DNA of 64,000 nt from Microplitis mediator. Taxonomy: Eukaryota; Arthropoda; Insecta; Hymenoptera; Braconidae. The translations under genes were made by a program, and so were the position numbers. The stretch lies in the NCBI RefSeq assembly GCF_029852145.1, contig NC_079979.1, positions 19,293,901 to 19,357,900 of the forward strand, in the 5' to 3' direction. Positions within the stretch are counted from its first letter, which is position 1; the number at the start of each line of letters is the position of its first letter. Below are positions 10,007 through 22,396 of the stretch, piece by piece. The notes under the pieces were generated by a model. The model was not told where the DNA came from. It saw nothing but the letters and a program-made list of their open reading frames with translations, and did not search any database.

Positions 10007-12837
10007 AGAGTTAATTTTTATTTTTAAAAAATATAATCGGCTGAATAAAATAAAATTCTAATTGCAAAAAAAAATATTAAAGTTTGTCATCCGTTTTACC
10101 CCAGTCTACTAAATTTTTTTTCCACTAGCTTGCATTTAAAAAAAAAATTCGTTATTAATTAAAACTCACGGTACCTTAAATGACATTAGACATTAACCCC
10201 AGTCCGAATAAAAAAAATGTCTCGTCTGCCATCTCCATAAACGTCCGTTATTTTTTTTAAACCCGCGGTATCTCTGATCTTTCTCAGTAGTGTGTTTTGC
10301 ATTAACTAAAATCTTAAAAATTTTTTTACTTACAACATCAAAACTAATAAATTTATAATTATTTTAAAAATTGATTTTTATAAATTTTCATGATTGACAA
10401 GTGTCATTTTTTTACGCCATGCCGCCAAGAGCAAACTAAAACCTATAAATATATATTTCATCTATTCTTCATTTCATTTCTCTTTACACTTTTTAACACA
10501 ATCCGGCATATGAAGAAACCTCAGCTCGTAGAAATGTGAACATGAGTGAAGGAGGTGGAGCGAAATCTGACGCCAAAAGGGATCGATTTGTCCGCAATCG
10601 CGAGCGTGACGACTTTTAAAAAAATTTAAGTTAAAAAGATGATGTAAAAAAAATATAAAAATATGAAAAATTGGTACGATGGTAAACCCGTTTAGTTGAA
10701 ATAGGAATCACGTAATAATAAGGAATATGTCTTGTCGGCATGTCTTATTCTGTATAATAAAAATATATATTTTTTTTACCGCAAAGGGTGATCCAAAAAA
10801 TAACAAAATTTTTCTTTTTTCTCGGAAACAGGTTCAAAAGTTTCATTTAGATAGAAAAAGACGCCTGTGAAAATTAGAGCTCTTAATATTAACATTAAGA
10901 GGTTCCTCATCGCACTTTTCTTTTTTCCATAAGAATAACATGGAAAAAATTTTTTTTACGACTTCTGATTTTTATAAGTAGCTAACGATGCGTCATAGGA
11001 ATAATTGCCAGGCATGTTTTTGTAGGTAATTGAATGCTCTACAAAAAAAGTTTCTTATCATTTTTTGATAAATCTATTTATTCAAAAGTTATTTGAAGAA
11101 GTCAAATTCATATTAAATTTTGAGATCTTTTTACTTTTCCGGCGAAACTATCAGACCTATTACAAAATATCATGGGACCTTTTTTGTAGACAATTTTATT
11201 CCCTAGAAGTTATTTCCAATAAAGTTTTTTCGAATTCCGCATTGCTTTCTAGTTATTGCACGCCTCGGAAGCGAAGCCGAGAGGTTGTGCTTTATAACCG
11301 ACCTGTCAAGGTCACACGATTTCCACTCATTAAAGTGCATATATATTTTTTCTATTACTCTTACACATTATGAAAAACACATCAATATAAAGCTGAAACA
11401 CTAATGAATAATCCTGATACTTTTTTTAATTTGTCCAATATGTATTAATATAACAAAAAGTTCATTAAAAAAAATTTATCGTGGACGTCCATTAGTCTGT
11501 GGTTCAAAAAAACGGCGTGGTACGGATATCTCGAGAACGACTTGACGAAACTACTTAATTTTTTTTTCAAAATTTTCAGAATTAAGCAAAGAAGGTTCCT
11601 TTTGAAAATTACTACTGTAGGCCTTCTCGTTTTTTAAAAAATAAATCATTACGGTTAAAACCGGCAATCTTACATGTAAACAAACACACACTGCCGCCAT
11701 TTTTTATTAGGAATGTTCTCCTTATTTTTTATTTTACTTTTATTATCGTATATTTACCATGGAAATTTCTATGGGAAAAGAGCAGGATATTCAATTTTAT
11801 TTGAAATTTAACTTTTAAAAAAAACATAACATGAGCGTTCGAGGCGTGCACTTTTGGATTTTCCAAATTTTTAGTTTTTTTTATTTTAATGTCAAGTTCT
11901 TAAAATCGATCAAAAGACTATTTTATATATATATATATATATATATACACTTTCGAGCGTCATCATAAACGTTATAATCCACGAACCAGTTAATTTTCAT
12001 GGCCGCTGATTAGATTGAATCGCAAAAAAAAGTATAAAAAAATTACTTGATAAAAGTAAAAAAAAAAGTAATAATCCTAGAAGTTGGGATTTTTTGTGTC
12101 CTGTCAAACTGTCCCCTGTTGGATCTAAATCCCTGTTAGCGCAGATATATCTAGAGCCAAGAGATCCGTATCAGAGCGTTGATGAAAAATGGGCATTGGG
12201 TGATGATAAATACAGATATATAATGCATTATATATCCACCACCGCTACACCAGTATTATATATATATCCAATGGGATCTCTTCTTCATTGGACACAAGAA
12301 AAGTTGCTAAACGCGTTTTTGTAACCTCGGGACACGTCACCGCGGTAATTATTGTAATCATCCTGATGATTGCGAGTTGTCAAGTTTATTTTATCTAGTT
12401 GATTATTCTTTGTATTGTGACATGACACTTCTCGCTATATAAATTATTAAATAAATAAACAATATATTTATATTTACTGTTATTATATTTTATATATGTA
12501 TTTGAGACTAAAAATTTTTTATGATGTGTCATGATGGTTAATATCGTCGATTTCTAGTTTCTTTAGACAAACAGATGGAATTTTTTTTAGTTTTAGAGAT
12601 AGGATATGTCAGGTACTATTATCTTTAAGTGCTGAGTAGTTTTGTCCTTTAGAAAATGGAGTAAAAAAATTTTATTCGTGGGAAGATGTTGCGTACTTAT
12701 GGTCTGGTGTGATTATCTACACCTCTTGAAAGTCCTGGACGAGAAAATCATTTTTTAAGTTTTTTTTTTTTTTTAATAAAAGAAAACTGTCAGTAAATTT
12801 TTAATTAAAAATTTTTTTTTTTAAATCTGGAATCAGT
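10007..12837. other. Intergenic with unclassified repeat relics
   Basis: 10090-10110 has a TTTTACCCC motif of the GGGGCAAAATGG repeat group. 10760-11890 looks like an old transposon remnant; GCACGCCTCGGAAGCG near 11259 and TCGAGGCGTGCAC near 11839 face each other. 11924-11946 is an AT microsatellite. 12080-12330 is GC-richer and of higher complexity (GATCCGTATCAGAGCG), but no frame is convincing. No gene called. Confidence 0.4.
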
Positions 12838-13247
12838 GATACGGAGAAAAATTTTCAATATATTGCGAAAAATATAATTCCAATATACCGCGAACCATAT
12901 ATTTAATCATATAAATTCTTTCATATCTAATCAATTATATAGAGACCATATACCATTAATTATATGAGTCAAAATATATGGATATATATATCAAGTTTAT
13001 TATATTATACTTATAAATTATATATATACTATCCATATATGATAAGAATATATTGAGCATTATATGAGTTAATATATATAGAAAAATACAAAACATTATA
13101 TACAAGTAAATATATTATGATAAATATATAATCCAATATATGTAAAAAACATATATTTTTCAATATAGATATTTTTGCCGCTGTACATTTATCACATATT
13201 CACCATATATTTTTTTATATACTTTTAACAGTATATAGCTTTTCCAT
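12838..13247. mobile_element. Family E MITE (ATATAT palindrome)
   Basis: Left end ATACGGAGAAAAATTT and right end CTTTTCCATGCGG flank a dense series of 'aatatat' motifs. Composition and ends resemble the element at 45954-47311. The ends are diverged. Confidence 0.5.
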
Positions 13248-13525
13248 GCGGGAGTTCCCATACTATTATAGGAACCATTTCTATAATATTATAGGAACAA
13301 TTCCTTTAAATTATAGAAACGATTCCTATAATTATAGGAACCATTCCTATAATTATAGGAACCATTCCTATAACGTTATGAGTAGCATTCCTATAATTAT
13401 AGGTACAGTTCCTATAATTATGGGAAACATTCCTATAATTATAGGAACTGCTCCCATAATTTATGGTCATAATTCCTTTGTTGGTATAGGAAAAAATTTT
13501 ATAGAATTATGGGAACTGTTATGCG
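13248..13525. mobile_element. Family C fragment
   Basis: Chain of TTCCTATAATTATAGGAA-type palindromic units directly abutting the family E element. No intact CACGGAAAG end is present, so this is a partial copy. Frames here such as 13246-13611 translate the repeat and are not genes. Confidence 0.65.
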
Positions 13526-14309
13526 TTTATGCGTATGGGGTAAATTGGGCCACTCAAAATTCCATTTTACCCCAAATGGATTTTTTTCACGTTGATCATA
13601 ATTACAATTAAATAATTATTTGACAACAAAGAAGTGAAAACAATAAAAAAAATTTTTTTTCAGGTGTCCGTTTTCCCCGTTTTCTAAAGTTAACCCGCCG
13701 AAATAAAAGTAACATTTTATTGAAATTTTAAATGTATAAAAGACCTTGAAATTTGACTTTTTCACTATGCAACTCATGACATCAACACATAGACAACAGA
13801 TGTCGGCTAAAAATGCCAAGCCCAGTATACAGCAGCAACACACACACACTTAGATTAGTAACGTAAATAGCGTCTCAACGACACTGAGACGTCCAACTGT
13901 CTGGTAGTTTGCAAAAATAGGATTGTATCGTGTGGGTTTAGTGCGGGGCAATGCGCGACGTAAATTGTATAAACTCCTCAACAAGATTTCCCTCCGAAAT
14001 TCCAGAGTCCCAAGAACCGTAGAGATGAAGAGCGCTATATATATACATATATATAAATATATATCAAGTGTCACCACGACAGTTTATACACTCCTACGTA
14101 CATTACAAACGAGTGTAACATGATAAATAGAATGCATAAAATATATTGTAGATGATATACGCACTCAAGATTGATCCCGCATATGCACGTGCACCGATTT
14201 TATATCCAACTTTTTTTAAATACTCGCTTTATGATACTGCCGCTTATTTTTTTGTCCATATGCGTTAGTCAAGTCAAGTTTTTTTTTTTAAATATATATC
14301 ACATACATA
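13526..14309. other. Intergenic, no clear gene
   Basis: 13530-13690 has ATGGGGTAAATTGGGCC and GTTTTCCCCG, again the GGGGCAAAATGG group. 13860-14045 is GC-richer, with a short perfect stem (GTCTCA/TGAGAC near 13870-13890) and overlapping short frames on both strands, none convincing. Confidence 0.4.
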
Positions 14310-15510
14310 CACTGTAAAAAATCGGGAGTTTATTCGGAGTGTTCACTGATTTTATTCAAATTTGAATTTACTCCGCTACTCAGAATTCTGGAGTTGGAAA
14401 AAAATTACTCTGCCTATGGAGTAAATAGGGAGTGGCCCTAATTTTATCGAAATCCGATTGCACTCCGATTCAGAGTTTTCATGAAAACAAATTTCCCTTT
14501 GAGTGAATTTTATTCCAAGGGGATTAAATTAAGTAAACACAGGGTCATCTGCTCTGCACAATATAAAAAATTAGCGGAGTGAATGTGGAGTAAATCCGGA
14601 GACTGTTCATTTATTTAAACCTGAATCAGAGTGAATGCGGATTTAAATAGAATCCAGATCACTTCGCTGAAAAAACAAACCTCCTATTTACTCTATAGAG
14701 TATATATATGTACACTGTAAAAAGAGCGGTGTTAAAAATGGACTCATTTTTACTCCGCCCGGTGTTAAAATAAAATTACACCGGTGTAGGAGGAGTACTT
14801 CACCGGTGTTAAAAATACCGGTGTTAAATCAGGGTAAGCGGTGTAAAAGCGTAGTAGAATCGGTGTAAAAGCGGGGTAACCGGTGTAAAAACGGAGTAAT
14901 ATCGGTGTAAAAGCGGGGTAACCGGTGTAAAAACGGAGTAATATCGGTGTAAAAGCGGAGTAAAACCGGTGTAAAAGCGGGGTAACCGGTGTAAAAGCGG
15001 AGTAAATTGCGTCCGCTTGGAGTGTCAACTTTAAAGATTATAAAACACAAAAAATGTCAGTTCTTTATGAAAATTAATAAAAAATATCATTTATTAACAA
15101 GTATAGTGTTCGAGTGAGTGAAAATATTCACAAAGTATAATATTTTAACACCGGTAAAGAATATCTACACCGGCGGCGGCGCTATTTTAACACCGGTCTA
15201 GAATATTTACACCGGTGGCGGCGTTATTTTAACACCGGTACAGAATATTTACACCGGTGGCGGCGTTATTTTCCCACCGCTTTCAGGGGTAAATTTAACA
15301 CCTACACCGCTTGGACTTACTCCGGTGATTTTTTACAGTGTAGTAGTAAATATATGCAGGGTAATTTTTTTTTTAAAACTCCGAAACTTCGAGTACGGAG
15401 TGAATTCGGATTTAAATAAAATCCGCAATCACACGGAATTGACTCCGAATTTTTAAAAGTGCATTCACTCCGGATTAAACCCTTATGCACTTCGCATTTT
15501 TTTTACAGTA
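14310..15510. mobile_element. Family B MITE interrupted by another element
   Basis: Left end CACTGTAAAAAATCGGGAG; right end CGCATTTTTTTTACAGT. The interior is the family's GGAGTGAA / ATTCACTCCG alternation. The element is split by a second one with related ends at 14713-15340. Confidence 0.7.
14713..15340. mobile_element. TA-flanked element with internal minisatellites
   Basis: CACTGTAAAAAGAGCGG at the left and GATTTTTTACAGTG at the right, flanked by TA on both sides. The left half has about nine units of about 20 bp on the theme CGGTGTAAAAGCGGGGTAAC (14820-15010). The right half has three units of about 47 bp (15143-15275) containing AACACCGGT and ACACCGGTGGCGGCG. It is inserted in the family B copy. 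ORFs on the minus strand here merely translate the repeats. Confidence 0.75.
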
Positions 15511-15847
15511 TATCAAGGAACGCTTTATATTATTCAGTGACAGTAAAAAAATATTTACCGATCCACTACACACTTTGACCACGTGCTTATAAGCTTTGAC
15601 GAATAATTAAATATTTATTTATTTTTTTAGCATAAACCGTAATTGATTTATATGCAGAATATCAAACGATACAATATCCATACAAATATATATTATATAT
15701 TATATATTAGTTATTGTACCTTAAGGTTTATAAAAGCATCGTTAGTCCTATCCAGAGAATAAAGTTGTCACGTGTACTGAGCACTTCCGTTTAATATCCA
15801 TTTGTCTCTCGCTGCATGTCCGAGTATAAGTTTTATATTAGCTTTAG
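15511..15847. other. Intergenic, nothing supported
   Basis: AT-rich sequence with AT runs near 15685-15710; no gene or clear repeat. Confidence 0.4.
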
Positions 15848-16066
15848 CTATCGCGCTACCTTGCCTTGTTTGTTATATGTTATGAGTTTATAAGCATGAG
15901 AAGAAGGTGGCCGTGAGTTGACGTTGTACATATCGAAATTAAATTGATTCGACCAACAACCGGACGTGTAAGTACTGTACTGTACTGCCGGTTCTGGATT
16001 TAAATTATATTCAATGTTCAATTTATATCTCACACTGGCGATCACTAATAAAAATAAACAAACCAT
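15848..16066 (-). CDS. Possible first coding exon of a secreted or membrane protein
   Basis: From ATG at 16066 the frame starts with a signal-peptide-like segment (MVCLFLLVIASV) and continues with about 60 residues of ordinary composition including a CW pair, unlike the low-complexity frames nearby. The frame stops at 15848-15850; just before, GGCAAG|GTAGCG could be a donor, though a weak one. An out-of-frame ATG lies 14 bases upstream. No following exon is visible on the minus strand, and no family is recognised. It could be chance. Confidence 0.22.
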   Translation of the reverse strand: MVCLFLLVIASVRYKLNIEYNLNPEPAVQYSTYTSGCWSNQFNFDMYNVNSRPPSSHAYKLITYNKQGKVAR

Positions 16067-16378
16067 TTGTACACCATGGAAATTAAATGGCGAATGATTA
16101 TCATCAGATTGTGGTTAAATTTATAATATTTTTTATAGATACTGTCATTTTAAATATTTATTAATGCGGGCGATCTGTAGTCTCTGCGTGACCGCCAGAT
16201 ATTAAAAATTTTTGAGTCTTTATTATAAGAAAACTTGGATTGAATATTAAAAAATAATTCAGGTCTAAATAAATCTGATTAAATTTAATTTTAGAACATC
16301 AGTACAAAAGATCTACTTTTTAAAAATTTATTTTTCTTTTGTAAATCCTCAAAAAATTTTAATTTTGACTTTTCATAA
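16067..16378. other. Intergenic, nothing supported
   Basis: AT-rich DNA between the candidate exon and a family D element. Confidence 0.4.
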
Positions 16379-17056
16379 CCCGTGTAAAAAAAATTCCAAA
16401 AAAGTTCCGCATGTAAAACTTCTAAACATGAGACAGATTAGAACTTTTTTGGAACGTTAGTAATTTCTATGGTAAAAAAATAAGTTTTTATGAGCGAATT
16501 TAGAGTAAAAAAATCACGTTCTTGGAAATTTTTTAGAATCTTATATGAACATTCCAAAAAAGTTCCATAATCACCAATTTTGATCTTTTTCAAAAGTTAA
16601 AAAAGACGTTCTAAAAACATTCAAAAATGGTCCGAAAATCATAACTTCACAACCTATTATAGAACTAAATAAGGCTTTTTAAAAACATTCCAAAAAAGTT
16701 CCAGAATCACCAATTTCAACTTTTTTATGAACTAAAAAAGGCGTTCCAAAAACTTTCCAAAATAATTTCTTTTGCATCTTTTATATAATAAAGACGTTCT
16801 AGAAATCTGCCAAAATAGTTCAAAAATCACTACTTTTGAATTTTTTATAGAACTAAAAAAAACGTCCGTAAAAAATTCCAAAAAATTTCCACGTCCTTTT
16901 TTGACTCTAAATTCGCTCATAAAAACTTTTTTATACCATCAAAATTCCTAACGTTCCAAAAAAGTTCCATTCGAAGTTCTAATCTGTCTCATGTTTAGAA
17001 GTTCTACATGCGGAACTTTTTTATAATCTTTTTGGAACGAATTTTTTTTACAAGGG
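16379..17056. mobile_element. Family D element
   Basis: Starts CCCGTGTAAAAAAAATTCC, ends in the inverted GAATTTTTTTTACAAGGG. The interior is a long imperfect palindrome of 'ttccaaaaaagttcc' motifs with GAACTTCTAAACATGAGACAG-like arms. A second, better preserved copy is at 46211-46850. Confidence 0.8.
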
Positions 17057-18455
17057 AATTTGATCATTTTTTTTTTAACCGAAGATCTAAATTTCTGAAG
17101 ATCTTAATTTTTTTTTCGGGAGTATACTTTTATAATTAATATTTTATATATAACTACATTGTATATAATCTTATATAAATTTTTTTGAAGGCCTGAAAGG
17201 AGGAAAATATTAATATCAATAAAATGATCATCAAAAATTTACGGACAATTACTAGCAATAAATTTTCAGCTTAGACCTTTGAATATGCCCTTCGATGTTA
17301 TAATTTATATAAGGAGATTAATAAGCTATTTATATATTTTAAAGCATAAAAAATTTATGACAATGACAGCAGTAAAGCCGTAATTATATTTTAGGTGATG
17401 CTATTTGTGGACGAGGGTGTTCGAACGACAAAACGTAAGCACGTATTCCCAATGGCTACAAAAGACAACGTTGACAGGTGTTGAGAATGGATACTATAAA
17501 TCCCACATAAGTTTAACTGATGTCAAAAAATATGGCAGTGAGAGTTCTAACCCTAAGGGTTTTTAGTAACTTCTATCTTTGACTTTATGTTCCATTAATA
17601 TTTTTTTTACATCTTAAAAATCTCTCTATGCCCTGACTGGTGTTTTGTTCGAGTTTATAACGATTTGAAAAATAAAAATCCAATTATTTTTGAGTTGATT
17701 TATGTTTCGAAGCCTGTAATTATTTTAAAAAAAATAATCGTAGTACGATTGGTCTGTGAGAGCTCAGTAGTTTAAGTTGCATTGAATTGATTATGAATGA
17801 GCTTAGATCCATTCAGTTTGAACGTGACCCAAGCCTTGGGCACGAGTGTCTGTGACTGGTTGACTAGTCGCGGTCACTTTAATTCTAAGAATGATCTAGG
17901 TGAAACGCTGGCTAGGAGTTGATGTATCATTTACTGTAAGTTTATTTCACACATGCAACTGTAGTTATTGCGGTGTGTTGAATGCATTTTATTTTTATCA
18001 GGGACGTATGTATGCACATACAAGAGGGTATGTAAGGGTGGATGTATGAGTGAGTGAAGATCGACGTGACGTATGCTAGGTGTATGTTCTGAGAGTTATA
18101 TAGAGTTAAAGTTCTTACGAATGGTAAGAGAGTACTGAAGAATCAACGAGGGTTACCACAGGCTTACTCTGTGTATTTTCAGTAACTAACTATTTCCAGT
18201 TGCCTTTAATTAATCTTGAACCAAAAATGTCGTGGGTAAAATGGCAAGCCACCTGGCAGAAATAGCTCTCGAGATGCGGCATCCATTGCTACGGTGCTGA
18301 GATGCTGCTCTGGGTTTAAATTCACTAGGGTGAATTTAAAATTAGAGTTTAGTTATATACAGAGTAAAGGGGAAAGGTGAAAAAATTCATTTATCTTGGC
18401 ACCTGTCGTTGAGAAATAAAATTTCATTTTTTTTTTATTTCAAGTTTTAGTTCCA
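17057..18455. other. Intergenic, no gene seen
   Basis: 17380-18300 has higher sequence complexity than its surroundings (for example GTGTTCGAACGACAAAACG near 17419), but I found no supported frame, splice pattern or RNA fold. It may be single-copy regulatory DNA. Confidence 0.35.
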
Positions 18456-18974
18456 CACGGAAAGAAAATTATGGGAAGTTTTGCTATGCATTATGGGAAT
18501 GGTTCCCATAATGGTATGGGAATAGTACCTATGCTACTATAGGGATGGTTCCCATATATTATGGGAACTATTCCCATAATAGTATGAGAACCATCCCTAT
18601 AATATCATAAAATTTTTTTTTCGCACAATAGTGTAGAAATTTCCCAAAATTTGAATTTTCTTGAATGTTTTTGAGCTGACAAAAAATTCTTGTTAAAAAT
18701 TTTAATATTTTTTTGCCAAATACGATTTTTTTTTTCACTGTTTGAATTTTTGTTTTTATGTTTAATAATATTTCTGTGTATTGTAGAAGTAATTACCACA
18801 CTTCTTTAAATTAATTTTTTCATGATAATATGGGAAACATTCCCATAATATTATGGGAATGGTTCCTATAAATTATAGGAACCGCTCTCATAATTTATGG
18901 TCGTAATTCCTATGATGGTATAGGAAGAAATTTCACAAAATTATGGGAACCGCTGCCATAATTTTCTTTCCGTG
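18456..18974. mobile_element. Family C element, uninterrupted copy
   Basis: CACGGAAAGAAAATTATGGG and CCATAATTTTCTTTCCGTG ends, about 520 bp. The core 18610-18820, reversed, corresponds to the core of the copy at 8596-10006 on both sides of the SINE, so it serves as the empty site. Minus-strand frame 18605-18799 lies in this core and is not a gene. Confidence 0.85.
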
Positions 18975-19024
18975 CAGGCTTTTTATCGTTTTTTAATTTA
19001 TGAGTTCATTGTTACGAATTTATT

Positions 19025-19222
19025 TGGAGTTTCGGAATTTGAAAAAAAAAATCTCTTCGCATATGGAGTGAATAGGGAGTTTTTTTTCGGAAAGTGTTTT
19101 CGGAGTCTGGATTTTATTTAAATCCGCATTCACTCCGATTTGGAGTGATATTAAAATAAACTCCCCTTCGGAGTAAATTTAACTTTGAGGGGATTAAATA
19201 AATAATCAGTCATCTTAAATTT
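19025..19222. mobile_element. Family B fragment
   Basis: GGAGTGAA / TTCACTCCG alternation without the CACTGTAAAAAA ends. Confidence 0.55.
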
Positions 19223-19328
19223 TATGGGTGAACTGCAATAGAAACAAAGGGGTAAAATAGCACGTTATTTTTTTTTAAATCTATAAAAATTAAAATTTTT
19301 GCTCCGATAGTAAATTAAAATTTTTTAC

Positions 19329-19532
19329 GATCCTGAAGCTAGCAGACAATTAAAAATTATTTGATTTTTTTGTGAACAATTAAATTTGAAGAAAAAAAAA
19401 AACTAAAAATATGCACATGTAGAAAATTTAAAAGACTACAAGTGCAATTTTTTAAAATATTTTTTTTTTTCATAATTTGTCGGTTTTTAAAAAATCCAAA
19501 AATTATTAGACGTCGGCTAATTTCAGTATCAT
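19329..19532. mobile_element. Family A MITE
   Basis: GATCCTGAAGCTAGCAGAC at the left, GGCTAATTTCAGTATC at the right, about 204 bp, with the core 'gcacatgtagaaaattt' and 'ctacaagtgca'. Confidence 0.85.
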
Positions 19533-19665
19533 AATTTTTTCACTAATGAATTTAATTTTCAGTGAAAAAATTTTTTCAGTCGAGAAAAAAATAATTGCGC
19601 TCAATTTTTTCTAGTCCTCAGAAAATTTATGTCTTCAATTAATAGTGAAAAATAATTAATGATAT

Positions 19666-20490
19666 GATCCTGAAGTTAGCAGACAATTAGTAATTTTTGG
19701 ATTTTTTTGTTCAACAAATTCATTACAAAAAACAAAAAATAAAAATATGCACTTATAGAAAATTTTAAAAACTACAAGTGCAATTTTTTCAAATATTTTT
19801 TTTTTACAGTTTATCGTCTAAAAAAAAATTCAAAATTTATTAGACGTCTGCTAACTTCAGTATCATATTAATATGATCCTGAAGTTAGCAGACAATTAGT
19901 AATTTTTGGATTTTTTTGTTCAACAAATTCATTACAAAAAACAAAAAATAAAAATATGCACTTATAGAAAATTTTAAAAACTACAAGTGCAATTTTTTCA
20001 AATATTTTTTTTTTACAGTTTATCGTCTAAAAAAAAATTCAAAATTTATTAGACGTCTGCTAACTTCAGTATCATATTAATATGATCCTGAAGTTAGCAG
20101 ACAATTAGTAATTTTTGGATTTTTTTGTTCAACAAATTCATTACAAAAAACAAAAAATAAAAATATGCACTTATAGAAAATTTTAAAAACTACAAGTGCA
20201 ATTTTTTCAAATATTTTTTTTTTACAGTTTATCGTCTAAAAAAAAATTCAAAATTTATTAGACGTCTGCTAACTTCAGTATCATATTAATGATCCTGAAT
20301 TTAGCAGACAATTAAAAATTTTTGGAAGCTATTTTCAACTGGTTAATTACAAAAATTAAAAAAACTAAAAGTATGCACTTGTAGAAAATTAAAAAAACTA
20401 TAAGTGCAATTTTTTCAAATATTTTTTTTTATAATTTATGGTTTTGAAAAATTCCAAAAATTATTAGATGTCGGCTAACTTCAGAATCAT
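19666..20490. repeat. Tandem array of four family A MITEs
   Basis: Units begin at 19666, 19875, 20084 and 20291, spaced 209, 209 and 207 bp. Each runs from GATCCTGAAGTTAGCAGAC to CTAACTTCAGTATCAT. The first three appear identical by eye, including A- and T-run lengths; the fourth is diverged. Each unit keeps both inverted ends, and units are joined by the spacer ATTAATAT. Confidence 0.9.
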
Positions 20491-21606
20491 AAATAATTAT
20501 CGCGCCAAGAAATTCTTTTTTCTGTATTTAAAAAGTATTTTTGACTACAGTTTGTTATTAAAAATAAATATATAAATTTAAAACAACTGACGAGTTGTAC
20601 ATTTGAAATGAGCCATTTAATGAATGTAGAAGTTGAGTAATAGAGTGATAAGTGTAGTACTGTCATTCTCATCCCTTATACTCATATGTTTTTTCTGTTT
20701 CTCTGATAGAGTATCTGTCGCAAAGTGTACGTAGTATATAAATCTGAATTGACTTGAATATTTAGTGGTTAAACTTTCTGGCACTGGGGAACCGTGAATT
20801 AATTTGTGTATTTATATCCTCTCGATAATTCATAAATGTAATTAGGATCTAACTCTTAATGTTTTGGGCTGCACACATGAGAGTTAATGGCATGGACTAA
20901 CTGTCTAATCTGATAAACCGTGACGGTTAACGTCCGGCACGGTACGACGATGACGGATTTTGCCATTACATTAAACTTTATTTTTATATTTATTTATTTC
21001 ATTCATTCTTACATTTCTCCTTACTCTCTTTTCCTCTCTTTTTCTCCCTGCTTGTCTCTTTTCTTCCTCTATCTATTAATAAATTTGCACTAGCTGATCT
21101 TAATGATTTAATTCCCAGAGAAACAGCCACACCGGAAACAACTCTCGTACCCAGCACAGGGATTGCGGAAATATTATAACGTCTTAGAACCTGTGAATTT
21201 ATATTTATAAATTTTTAATTTTATATTAATGTATTACAGTTTGCTGGGTACATTTATCTGACTTCAAATGCTCAAGGAATCGGAAATTTTCGGGTAGTTT
21301 TAGTTACTGGTGGCAAGTGTATAGAGGAGTGTGTGATGTTATGTATACGGAAAAGTCCACCCACTGAGTACCGATAGTTTAAACTTGTGCCAAGTACCTA
21401 AAATTGCTTTTGGAAAGATCCAACTTGGATGACACGACATTTCCTGGATATAATTTCTAGTTTCCGGTTATACAATATTCAAAATTTCATATATGTAATA
21501 CTATATACTTTTATATGTAAGTTAAACGGAGAAAATCGAGATGTCATATTTGTATATCCTACATCTTTTATATTTAGAGTATGAAGTAAATAAATTTATT
21601 TTTTAT
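20491..21606. other. Intergenic upstream of the MARCH gene
   Basis: 20870-20960 is moderately GC-rich (GACGGTTAACGTCCGGCACG). 20990-21075 is pyrimidine-rich (CTTTTCCTCTCTTTTTCTCC). No gene or RNA supported. Confidence 0.4.
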
Positions 21607-21853
21607 ACACAGAAAAAAAAGGATTTCTTGACACAAAAAATTTTTACTCGACCCAAAAAAATTTTTTCCCAGCCCAAGAAATTTTTTGCATTATGATTTG
21701 AAAACAGAAATTTTCTTATGGCGAGAATGAATTTTCTCAGAGCAAGAAAAAACTTTCTGAGTCAATAAATTTTTTTTTGTCCCAAGAAAATTTTTGTGTT
21801 CAATTTATAATACAAAAAAATTCTTGCGCCCAGAAATTCTTTTTTTTTGTGTA
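21607..21853. mobile_element. MITE with CACAGAAAAAAA ends
   Basis: ACACAGAAAAAAAAGG at the left pairs with AAATTCTTTTTTTTTGTGT at the right; the interior alternates 'aagaaatttttt' motifs. A partial relative lies at 21959-22090. Confidence 0.55.
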
Positions 21854-22192
21854 TGTATTTATTACCGGTAAGTTAATTTTCGAATTTTCTGACCAACATA
21901 AAAAATTTTTGTACCCAAAAATTTTTGAAAAGTGGGTCCAGTTAAATAATTTTTGAATTTACACAGAAAAGGACTTTTCGGCGCGAAAAATTTTGAATTG
22001 TTTCAGGAATTTTTTTGTATTATGAATTGAAAAAAAAATTTTTTTTAGGGCGAGAAAAATTTTCTTGAGTGAGAAAAAATTTATTTTAAATTGATCCTGA
22101 TTTTATTTATCTAAAATTTATGGAAAAATTAATTTAATTAATTAGACAGCTAAATTCTATTTTTTTTAATTTTGATTTCACTTTCAGTTTAT

Positions 22193-22216
22193 AAAAAAAA
22201 AAAAAAAAAAAAAAAA
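22193..22216. repeat. Poly(A) run of 24
   Basis: Uninterrupted A24 about 180 bp upstream of the MARCH start. Confidence 0.9.
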
Positions 22217-22372
22217 CGAACGTCTTTTATTTAACAACACAATGTAGGTCAATATTAAATTTAAAAATATTTATCCTTCAGTAATTTATTTTTTTTTTTT
22301 TTTAGTAATTGGTTATCATAAATTATTAAAAATTATCAGTGAATAAATTTTGTTAATAGTAGAGCTTTAGGA

Positions 22373-22396
22373 ATGGAAGCTTTGTTTTGGTCTTGA
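22373..22396 (+). promoter_or_regulatory. Upstream ORF overlapping the MARCH start codon
   Basis: A seven-codon frame (MEALFWS, then TGA) whose stop overlaps the main ATG by one base in the sequence TGATG. TGATG overlaps are known in other systems to allow re-initiation. If the transcript starts upstream of 22373, this uORF would tune translation of the ligase; that is inference. Confidence 0.45.

Noticed and set aside
14765..15050. Minus-strand ORFs with periodic LLRFYTGYPAFTP units
   Set aside because: They translate the 20 bp minisatellite in the nested element; two frames are open at once, as expected for a repeat without stops.
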